Assembly (NCBI GenBank): GCA_016931365.1 | Contig: JAFGEY010000040.1 | Coordinates: 1-5,106, forward strand | Length of the DNA stretch: 5,106 bases | Direction of reading: 5' to 3' | DNA from: Anaerolineae bacterium | Lineage (GTDB): Bacteria > Chloroflexota > Anaerolineae > JAFGEY01 | Notes under the pieces: model-generated | Seen by the model: the letters and a program-made list of their open reading frames with translations, nothing else | Database searches by the model: none | What the model was told of the DNA's origin: nothing | Program-made: the position numbers and the translations under genes | Shown: in pieces, positions 1 to 5,106 of the stretch | Numbering within the stretch: the first letter of the stretch is position 1 | How the letters are laid out: every line of letters begins with the position of its first letter

Positions 1-1530
1 GCAACCATCGTCCAACGCCTGTGGAATTACTGCAACGTCCTGCGCGACGACGGCGTCTCGTACGGCGATTACGTCGAGCAGCTCACCTACCTGCTCTTCC
101 TCAAGATGGATCAAGAGCAGGTCGATCTGTGGGGCCGGCCCAGCGCCATCCCCGTCGCTTACAACTGGGCCAGCCTGCGCGCGCTGAACGGCGCGGAACT
201 GGAAAAGCACTACCTCACCATCCTCACCGAACTCGGCAAGGGCTCCGGCCTGATCCCGGTCATCTTTCGCAAGGCCCAGAATCGCATCCAGGACCCGGCC
301 AAGCTGCGCCGCCTGATCACCTTGATCGACGACGAGACGTGGAGCGGGCTGGACATCGACGTCAAGGGCGAAATTTACGAGGGCCTGCTCGAAAAGAACG
401 CCCAGGACACCAAAAGCGGCGCCGGCCAGTACTTTACGCCGCGCCCGTTGATCCAGGCGATGGTCGACGTGATGCGCCCCGCGCCGGGGATCACCATCTG
501 CGATCCGGCGGCCGGCACGGGCGGCTTTTTGATCGCCGTGCACGAGTATATCGCCCGCCACCACCAGCTCAACCGCACCCAGTACGAACACCTCAACCAC
601 CAGGCGCTGCACGGCTGGGAGATCGTCGACAACACGGCGCGGCTGTGCGTGATGAACCTCTACCTGCACGGCATCGGTTCGACAGGCGGTTCACCGCAGC
701 TCACCACAGGCGGCGCGAACGGCGCGCCCGGTGAAACGGGCCGCTCTCCGATCCGCGTCGACGACTCGCTGGCGGCCCACCCCGGCGAGTATTTCGACAT
801 GGTGCTGACCAATCCGCCGTTTGGGAAAAAGAGCAGCGTCACTTTTATCACCGACGAGGGCGAGATCCGCCGCGAGGCGCAGACCATTGTGCGCCAGGAT
901 TTCTGGACCTCGACCAGCAACAAGCAGCTCAATTTCGTGCAGCACGTGCGCAACATTCTCAACATCAATGGCCGGGCCGCCGTCGTCGTGCCCGACAACG
1001 TCCTCTTTGAGGGCGGCGCCGGCGAGACGGTGCGCCGCAAGCTGCTGCACGAGTGCGATGTGCACACCTTGCTGCGCCTGCCCACAGGCATCTTTTACGC
1101 CCAGGGGGTCAAGGCCAACGTCCTCTTTTTCGACCGGCGCGCGGGCGGCGAGACGGCGGCCACGGACACACTGTGGATTTACGATCTGCGCACGAATACA
1201 CACTTGACGCTCAAGGAAAATCCGCTCGTCCGCGCTGACCTGGATGAGTTTGTCGCCTGCTACAATCCAGAGAACCGCCACGAGCGGGCGGCGACGTGGA
1301 GCCAAGAACCCGCACAGGGTGCAGGCCCGGACGGTCGCTGGCGCGCCTTCAGCTATGACGAACTGTTGGCCCGCGACAAGGTCAACCTGGACATTTTCTG
1401 GCTGCGCGACGAGTCGCTGGAAGAGACAGCCAACCTGCCCGAGCCGGATGTATTGGCGGAAGAGATCGTCCAAGACCTCGAGTCGGCGCTGGAGCAGTTC
1501 CGGGCGATCGTCGAAGATTTGGGAACATAG
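1..1530 (+). CDS. hsdM: Type I restriction-modification DNA methyltransferase subunit M (HsdM), 5' partial
   Basis: This is the modification subunit of a type I restriction system, which transfers a methyl group from SAM to the N6 of adenine when complexed with an HsdS specificity subunit. The reading frame is open from base 1. The visible 509 residues begin at the typical N-terminal helical domain (LRDDGVSYGDYVEQLTYLLF), so only a few residues should be missing. An ATG at 106 lies inside this domain and is not the real start. Visible motifs are GQYFTPRPL (from about residue 142), the SAM-binding motif I DPAAGTGGFL (residues 168-177) and the catalytic motif IV NPPF (residues 271-274). The C-terminus ends in a short acidic helical tail. 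Between LHGIG and SPIRVDDSL there is an extra Gly/Ser/Thr-rich loop of about 20 residues (roughly 227-247). No hsdS or hsdR follows, so any partners must lie upstream of the window or be lost. The identification is secure; activity is inferred from intact motifs. Confidence 0.95.
   Translation, partial: ATIVQRLWNYCNVLRDDGVSYGDYVEQLTYLLFLKMDQEQVDLWGRPSAIPVAYNWASLRALNGAELEKHYLTILTELGKGSGLIPVIFRKAQNRIQDPAKLRRLITLIDDETWSGLDIDVKGEIYEGLLEKNAQDTKSGAGQYFTPRPLIQAMVDVMRPAPGITICDPAAGTGGFLIAVHEYIARHHQLNRTQYEHLNHQALHGWEIVDNTARLCVMNLYLHGIGSTGGSPQLTTGGANGAPGETGRSPIRVDDSLAAHPGEYFDMVLTNPPFGKKSSVTFITDEGEIRREAQTIVRQDFWTSTSNKQLNFVQHVRNILNINGRAAVVVPDNVLFEGGAGETVRRKLLHECDVHTLLRLPTGIFYAQGVKANVLFFDRRAGGETAATDTLWIYDLRTNTHLTLKENPLVRADLDEFVACYNPENRHERAATWSQEPAQGAGPDGRWRAFSYDELLARDKVNLDIFWLRDESLEETANLPEPDVLAEEIVQDLESALEQFRAIVEDLGT
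690..735. repeat. Nested inverted repeats within the extra loop of hsdM
   Basis: TTCACCG (690-696) is repeated in inverted orientation as CGGTGAA (729-735). Inside them GGCGCG (712-717) and CGCGCC (723-728) can form a six-pair GC stem with a five-base loop, directly abutting the 3' outer arm. The whole structure lies in the stretch encoding the non-canonical Gly/Ser/Thr-rich loop of HsdM and keeps the reading frame. It may be a small palindromic element inserted into the gene, or just a chance result of GC-rich coding sequence. No second copy is visible in this window. Confidence 0.4.
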
Positions 1531-1558
1531 CAAGCAGCGGGCGCTCTGCACCCCAACC

Positions 1559-1699
1559 ATTCATCGGGGGCCGCCGATGTCCCGCCAAACCGGCTTTGCG
1601 CACGGCGGCGTCGGGCAGGCCGCGCGGGATATCGACCTCGACCCGGATCGGCGCGCCTTCCGGGCCGACGACGGCGCAACCGGTGATTTGAGCGCGCAT
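1559..1699 (-). pseudogene. Degenerate 5' fragment of a YifB/ComM-type Mg-chelatase-like ATPase gene
   Basis: Read leftward from an ATG at 1699, the first 33 codons (down to 1601) contain CAVVGPEGAPIRVEVDI, then RGLPDAAV. This closely resembles the N-terminus of the YifB/ComM family, a roughly 500-residue AAA+ family; ComM is a helicase acting in natural transformation. From family knowledge, the usual order is a GLP, then about five residues, then a second GLPDAAV. Here the two GLP motifs are collapsed into one, as expected from an in-frame deletion between short repeats. After AAV comes RKAGL, which may be the AAIRNAGL segment found about a dozen residues further on in intact proteins; that is a possible second collapse. 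Similarity to the following arginine-rich segment is doubtful, so the left boundary is soft. The Walker ATPase part is absent. The sequence ends close to the hsdM stop codon. No good Shine-Dalgarno precedes the ATG. I regard it as a non-functional remnant. Confidence 0.72.
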
Positions 1700-1753
1700 A
1701 GAAGGTCTATCTGCCGCTCGTATCGAGGGCTATGTAAAATGAAAAACCGATCA

Positions 1754-3088
1754 TCAAACTAACTGCGCCATCATCTCCCCGGCAAACCAGGAGCCGTTGG
1801 CGGTCAGGTTCAAGTTCCCGCCTTTGTCCTTTTCAATCAGGACAGCCTCTTGCCAGTGCTGAAACAGCCCTTGAGCGCGGGCCTTGCCCAACACATCGTC
1901 AAACAAACCGGACTGCATTCTGGCCGACAGGATGGATACCTCCAGCGGATGCAGCCGGTTTTCAGTTGCGTTCCGTCGCAGCCCACCTTGCAAGCCGGGA
2001 AATGTTTCATTCACACCGGAGCGGTATGCTTTGTATTCGGGGTGGCGGTAGTGATAATCGCCAAACACGCCGTCGGCAATGGTCCCAACAGCCAGGCAAT
2101 CCTCTCCTCGTTCGGGAAAAGTAAAGTAAAGATTTGCATCTCTGGCACGCGCAAAGTGATTAAACAGGGTTTTCCTGTACCCCAGAAAAGCCAACAACTG
2201 CGAAGCAGCTTGAAACAAAAAATAGTCTACCAGGCGATCACGGTTTGCCAGATGATGCTGTTCGGTAAAGCGGCGGTTGTGCGGGGATAATTGCAGTTCA
2301 TACAGGGAAAAGCCATCCACTCCTGCCGCCGCCAGGGTATGAATGTCATTCAGCAGCCCTTCCAACGACTGCCCCGGCAAGCCATAGATCAGATCCACGC
2401 TGACGATCCAGCCCATTGACACCGCTCCGGCGATTTTCTCCAGAACGACATTCGCTGGCTCGCGCCGATTGATGTTCCGACGAACCTGATCCTGGAGGCT
2501 TTGTACGCCGATGTGCAGCCGGGTGAAACCCAGGCTGTCGAGCACAGAGAACATACTGTCATTCAGTTCAAAAGCCGTGGATTCCAACGCCCACTCGGTT
2601 TGTGGCCCAACGCGGAAATATTCACGGCAACTGGCCGCCAGACGGCCAAACGGCTCTGCTCCTAAAAACGTGGGAGTGCCGCCGCCAAAATGGATGGTGG
2701 AAACCGGTCGGAGGCCAAGATTGCCCTGTCGGCTCCACAGGCTCATTTCCCGGTCCAGCAAATTGAGATATGTCTCGATGTGCCTGCCCTGATGTTGGCC
2801 CAACTTGAAAGAGTAGCAATCGCAAAAGGCGCACCTGGCGGCGCAGAACGGGATATGGACATAGATGCAAAATGGCTTGGCGACATCCAGGCAGACGACA
2901 TCCCGGCTCAGCACCGCCCACGCCTGCTCGCCGCTTTCGTCCAGGCCACGCCTGGCCCATACCGGTAAAGGCAATTGCCGCTCGTTGATCTGGTACGGCG
3001 GCCGGATCGCCTGCCATGCTTGCCGGATGGCCTCCAGATCGATATCCGGTGGAAGCGGACGAAAAAACTGATCAAAGAAGGATCCCAT
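1754..3088 (-). CDS. HemN/HemW-like radical SAM protein (coproporphyrinogen oxidase-like family)
   Basis: A 444-residue member of the HemN-like radical SAM family. It has YVHIPFC followed by the cluster motif C82-x3-C86-x2-C89-x-C91, including the extra CxC cysteine typical of HemN relatives. GGGTP (135-139, SAM binding), HIGVQSL (192-198) and DLIYGLPGQ (232-240) follow. The C-terminal third has GEDCLAVGTIADGVFGDYHY (329-348) and ends in a likely winged-helix-like segment with NGSWFA. About 75 residues precede the cluster motif, more than in HemW. The ATG at 3088 is chosen because GGAG lies nine bases upstream and the protein then overlaps the previous gene by only 17 bp; an in-frame ATG at 3340 would put 84 implausible residues inside the upstream gene. 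HemN-like enzymes include coproporphyrinogen dehydrogenase, the heme chaperone HemW, heme-degrading ChuW/HutW and class C methyltransferases of peptide natural products. The PqqD/SPASM neighbours favour a peptide-modifying role, but substrate and reaction are unknown. Confidence 0.9.
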   Translation of the reverse strand: MGSFFDQFFRPLPPDIDLEAIRQAWQAIRPPYQINERQLPLPVWARRGLDESGEQAWAVLSRDVVCLDVAKPFCIYVHIPFCAARCAFCDCYSFKLGQHQGRHIETYLNLLDREMSLWSRQGNLGLRPVSTIHFGGGTPTFLGAEPFGRLAASCREYFRVGPQTEWALESTAFELNDSMFSVLDSLGFTRLHIGVQSLQDQVRRNINRREPANVVLEKIAGAVSMGWIVSVDLIYGLPGQSLEGLLNDIHTLAAAGVDGFSLYELQLSPHNRRFTEQHHLANRDRLVDYFLFQAASQLLAFLGYRKTLFNHFARARDANLYFTFPERGEDCLAVGTIADGVFGDYHYRHPEYKAYRSGVNETFPGLQGGLRRNATENRLHPLEVSILSARMQSGLFDDVLGKARAQGLFQHWQEAVLIEKDKGGNLNLTANGSWFAGEMMAQLV

Positions 3089-4508
3089 ACACTTTTTCTC
3101 CGTCCGAGTCTGGCGGTTGCATCGCCGCCATCCACAACTCTTCCGCTGTTTTCCGCAACATAGCGGCAACCAATGCTTTCTGGAGCTGACAGCGAAATCC
3201 TGCCTCGACCTGGAGCGATCCGGTATCCAGCGGGCAGCGGTCGGGACATTCCCTGGCGCAGTGATAACGATTAAAACAATCCTTACATTCGCGTGGAATG
3301 ACGCCCAATTGACGGCGCAGTTCTTGCACCCGGCGATCATGGATCTCGAACTCGCCGCTCTCGCGGCTGGCCGCGCCGATCAAGACACCCTTCTCCGCAG
3401 CACGAGCTGCATCGGTGACTTTGAAGCAGCCGGTAGCCACACCGCCCGGCACCAGGTTGAGGACATGGCGAAACACATGGCAATAGAGGCCATGAATCTC
3501 ATCGAGACGGCTGCCCGAACTAGACAGAGGCGCCCCATACTGCCGGGCGATTTCTCGCGCCTCCAGAAAATGAACGACAAATTCGTCAGCCAGGTCGGCG
3601 TCCGGCTTATCGGCGCGAGCGGCCCTTCCGCCGATGTAGATCGGTTCAAAGTGGATTTGTTCGGGGGCAAGTTGCCGGCAAATGTAGGCAGCGATCTCTG
3701 CCTGGCGGCGCAGGCTCTTGCTCGTAATTGTCGCCCGCACATGGAACCGGCAGCCTTCCTCGCACAGAATGTGTGCTGTACGCTCGATAGTCGGACCGGT
3801 CCCTTTGCCGTTCCCAAGCGGCCGCTGGCTGTTCTGAAGGTCGGTCGGCCCATCGCAGGATAAGCCGATCAGGTCAAAATGATGAGCCAGCCAGATTGCT
3901 TTTTCTTTGGACATCACCCCATTGGTCGCCACGTAGCGCCAAGGCTGCACGTGATGTTCAGTGGCAATTTTTTCCAGCAGAGTCAATGCACTTGCCATCC
4001 GGCCGCCATGCAGGGTCGGCTCACCTCCTCCATGAAACACAATATAAAACGGGCGCTCCTTGCGCCGGCAATTTTCGGCCACCAGGTGCGCCGCAGCAGC
4101 GATAACATCCAGTTCTAATCGAGCGGTGGGGCGTGGCGACGGGTCGGCATAGCAGTACACACAGCGCAGGTTGCACTCGTTGTTCAGGTACAAGGTCAGA
4201 CATTCCGGTTCAAAGGGTTCATCCCACAGACGGGTTGCGCTCAACTGCGCTCGCCTGGCGTGGCGACACAATTCGATGGCGCAATTGAACCCTTGTTCAG
4301 AAAGACCGGTTTCTGGGGAAAGCTCGACCTGCGACGATCTGAGAGCCGACTCGAATCGCTCTGCACCCGCCAAGTCCACGATGCACAAATAACCCGGCGC
4401 ATAAAAGGTGGCATACTCGATACAGTCCCGGCGGTAGATGGGCCAGTCGCCGTTACACAGCGGGCGGAATATCTGAGATGTCTCGAGCGGCGACGATAGT
4501 GCGGACAC
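3072..4508 (-). CDS. Radical SAM/SPASM domain protein, putative peptide maturase
   Basis: A 478-residue enzyme with a roughly 100-residue N-terminal region of unknown fold. A radical SAM core follows, with cluster motif C112-x3-C116-x2-C119 (CNLRCVYC) and the HGGGEPT motif (159-165) characteristic of SPASM-type enzymes. The C-terminal SPASM domain is complete for its auxiliary iron-sulfur clusters: C343-x12-G356-x4-C361, then C408-x2-C411-x5-C417-x3-C421, then C440. By family, such enzymes mature peptides or proteins through thioether, C-C or formylglycine chemistry; which one applies here cannot be read from sequence. The start is GTG at 4508. An in-frame stop at 4524-4526 and the lack of any other ATG, GTG or TTG in between leave it as the only sensible start. 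It has just a weak G-rich ribosome binding site and lies 11 bases after the PqqD-like gene, which suggests translational coupling. The 3' end overlaps the HemN-like gene. The protein is not close enough to a named maturase for a gene symbol. Confidence 0.92.
   Translation of the reverse strand: MSALSSPLETSQIFRPLCNGDWPIYRRDCIEYATFYAPGYLCIVDLAGAERFESALRSSQVELSPETGLSEQGFNCAIELCRHARRAQLSATRLWDEPFEPECLTLYLNNECNLRCVYCYADPSPRPTARLELDVIAAAAHLVAENCRRKERPFYIVFHGGGEPTLHGGRMASALTLLEKIATEHHVQPWRYVATNGVMSKEKAIWLAHHFDLIGLSCDGPTDLQNSQRPLGNGKGTGPTIERTAHILCEEGCRFHVRATITSKSLRRQAEIAAYICRQLAPEQIHFEPIYIGGRAARADKPDADLADEFVVHFLEAREIARQYGAPLSSSGSRLDEIHGLYCHVFRHVLNLVPGGVATGCFKVTDAARAAEKGVLIGAASRESGEFEIHDRRVQELRRQLGVIPRECKDCFNRYHCARECPDRCPLDTGSLQVEAGFRCQLQKALVAAMLRKTAEELWMAAMQPPDSDGEKVYGILL
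3098..3101 (-). promoter_or_regulatory. Ribosome binding site for the HemN-like gene
   Basis: Read on the minus strand this is GGAG, followed by nine bases (AAAAAGTGT) and the ATG at 3088. It lies inside the last codons of the SPASM gene. It decides the start against the longer in-frame option at 3340 and indicates that the two radical SAM genes are translated from one mRNA. Confidence 0.7.
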
Positions 4509-4519
4509 GATGCGCCGCC

Positions 4520-4987
4520 CTATTCATCCAAAAGGCCCGCAATGTCGGGCGGATCTCTGGGAACACAGACCAAGCGGTCGACCAGAGCCAGGAACAGATC
4601 CCGCGCGTAGGCGAACCCGGCGGCCTCATCCCACTCCATTTGCTGAGCCAGTTGCGCGCCGATCTCGGTCAGGGTATGCCGTCCGGTAAACTGGTTGAAA
4701 GCAGCCAGGCTCTCTCTTTTCATCTGAAACAGTTTGCGCGTTGCGCCTGTTTCTCTGACCCGACAGCAAACAAAGTCCTGATCCACAAATATCTCGTAAT
4801 CGGGATTCAAGGTCGGCCTTACTTGGGCCAGTTGGTCGTCAGGCAGGTCGCGCAACTGTGACAACTGGCCGCCACGGCCACCTTTGACGGAGCCGTAAAA
4901 GACACGAAATTCATCGAGTAAGGCTGGCCAGAAATCCCGGCGGCTACATGTAAACGCCAGGCCACGACGTGAAGACTTGATTGACAT
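4520..4987 (-). CDS. PqqD-like (RiPP recognition element type) protein with an extra N-terminal domain
   Basis: A 155-residue protein, the first gene of the minus-strand operon. Residues about 60-145 follow the PqqD/RRE pattern: short strands (YEIFVDQDFVCCRV), then LFQMKRESLAAFNQFTGRHT, then a helical EIGAQLAQQMEWDEA segment and a final helix ending in LVCVP. By family, these winged-helix-like domains bind the leader of a precursor peptide and deliver it to a radical SAM maturase; the adjacent SPASM enzyme fits this. Free-standing PqqD-like proteins are usually about 90 residues. The additional 55-60 N-terminal residues carry a conserved-looking GGRGGQLSQL (36-45) and LPDDQL (48-53) that I do not recognise as a named domain. 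SRRDF (15-19) resembles a Tat motif but no hydrophobic segment follows, so a cytoplasmic location is expected. The ATG at 4987 has AGGAGA nine bases upstream. The assignment to the PqqD-like fold rests on pattern only. Confidence 0.75.
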   Translation of the reverse strand: MSIKSSRRGLAFTCSRRDFWPALLDEFRVFYGSVKGGRGGQLSQLRDLPDDQLAQVRPTLNPDYEIFVDQDFVCCRVRETGATRKLFQMKRESLAAFNQFTGRHTLTEIGAQLAQQMEWDEAAGFAYARDLFLALVDRLVCVPRDPPDIAGLLDE

Positions 4988-4996
4988 AACAGATTT

Positions 4997-5002
4997 TCTC
5001 CT
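4997..5002 (-). promoter_or_regulatory. Ribosome binding site of the operon's first gene
   Basis: Read on the minus strand this is AGGAGA, nine bases before the ATG at 4987. It is the strongest ribosome binding site of the three minus-strand genes, as expected for the first gene of an operon whose promoter must lie in the roughly 100 bp to the right. Confidence 0.75.
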
Positions 5003-5040
5003 ATTCGTTCTATCCCCAGATCAATGTCATTAAGTTAAGG

Positions 5041-5068
5041 TTGATTGTGTGGGGAAAATGACTAAAGT
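5041..5068 (+). promoter_or_regulatory. Weak candidate sigma70-type promoter for the divergent gene
   Basis: TTGATT (5041-5046) and TAAAGT (5063-5068) each match four of six consensus bases and are 16 bases apart. The 113-bp divergent gap is visibly AT-richer than its surroundings, and a near-palindrome TTAAGTTAA lies just upstream at 5030-5038, a possible operator. No equally good promoter could be picked on the minus strand. This is suggestive only. Confidence 0.25.
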
Positions 5069-5089
5069 ATGCCTTCTGAATTCACACCC

Positions 5090-5095
5090 AGGAGG
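5090..5095 (+). promoter_or_regulatory. Ribosome binding site of the divergent gene
   Basis: AGGAGG is a full match to the anti-Shine-Dalgarno complement, five bases before the ATG at 5101. It is the main reason for calling a plus-strand gene at the very edge of the window. Confidence 0.6.
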
Positions 5096-5100
5096 CCCTG

Positions 5101-5106
5101 ATGTCC
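5101..5106 (+). CDS. Start of a divergent gene, cut off by the window end
   Basis: ATG TCC at 5101 is preceded by a perfect AGGAGG (5090-5095) with five bases between, a strong bacterial translation start. Only two codons are visible, so the product is unknown. There is a competing start in another frame: ATG at 5058, open to the window end, reading MTKVCLLNSHPGGPDV. Its only ribosome-binding candidate, GGGG, is three bases away, which is too close. A weak promoter-like sequence at 5041-5068 would put transcription start near 5075, after the 5058 ATG, again favouring 5101. A gene divergent from a maturation operon could encode a precursor, regulator, transporter or further enzyme. Confidence 0.5.

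Noticed and set aside
691..1560. A long minus-strand open frame (289 codons) opposite hsdM.
   Set aside because: It is antisense to a confident hsdM with intact motifs; GC-rich third positions produce such shadow frames, and the translation shows no recognisable domain.
1698..1710. Small inverted repeat ATAGA-AGG-TCTAT between the convergent genes, considered as a terminator.
   Set aside because: The stem is only five mostly A-T pairs and no T-run follows on either strand. I see no convincing terminator in the 1531-1753 gap.
1707..1754. A 15-residue minus-strand ORF (MIGFSFYIALDTSGR) whose ATG overlaps the stop of the HemN-like gene as TGATG, considered as a precursor peptide.
   Set aside because: The coupling is attractive, but it is very short, has no leader-like segment, and no own ribosome binding site is clear; chance is the better explanation.
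3089..3340. An 84-residue N-terminal extension of the HemN-like protein from an ATG at 3340.
   Set aside because: It would lie wholly inside the SPASM gene in another frame, has no resemblance to the family, and a good ribosome binding site precedes the ATG at 3088.
3117..3863. A 248-codon plus-strand open frame opposite the SPASM gene.
   Set aside because: It is a shadow of a gene with complete radical SAM and SPASM cysteine motifs on the other strand; its own translation has no family features.
4930..4945. SRRDF near the N-terminus of the PqqD-like protein, considered as a Tat export signal.
   Set aside because: No hydrophobic stretch or cleavage site follows; the next residues are charged and the protein's expected partners are cytoplasmic.

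Overview
This is a moderately GC-rich bacterial window. It holds the end of a restriction-modification locus on the left and a compact minus-strand operon of three genes on the right, which looks like an undescribed radical-SAM modification system. The style of the proteins (HsdM, a YifB/ComM-like fragment, a PqqD-like protein with two radical SAM enzymes) would suit Chloroflexota or a similar environmental bacterium. That assignment is a guess from general resemblance; no marker gene here settles it.

Left part (1-1530, plus strand): an almost complete type I N6-adenine DNA methyltransferase subunit (hsdM), missing only its first few codons. It carries an unusual Gly/Ser/Thr-rich in-frame insertion that coincides with nested inverted repeats. 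No hsdS or hsdR follows. The 223-bp gap (1531-1753) instead contains, on the minus strand, a decayed 5' end of a YifB/ComM-type Mg-chelatase-like gene. It seems to have lost internal segments between short repeats and to be cut off next to the hsdM stop codon.

Right part (4987-1754, minus strand): three tightly packed genes. First comes a 155-aa protein with a PqqD-like (RiPP recognition element type) domain behind a short N-terminal domain I do not recognise. Eleven bases later comes a 478-aa radical SAM/SPASM enzyme with complete cluster motifs. A 444-aa HemN/HemW-like radical SAM enzyme overlaps its end by 17 bp. A PqqD-like peptide-binding protein next to a SPASM maturase is the usual signature of peptide (RiPP) or peptide-derived cofactor maturation. 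The HemN-like enzyme would add a second radical step, such as class C radical SAM methylation. No precursor peptide gene is visible between these genes.

Far right (4988-5106): a 113-bp divergent intergenic region with a strong ribosome binding site for the operon on the minus strand. On the plus strand there is a perfect Shine-Dalgarno sequence followed by an ATG at 5101, the start of a divergent gene cut off by the window end. That gene, the precursor candidate closest to hand, cannot be identified from two codons.
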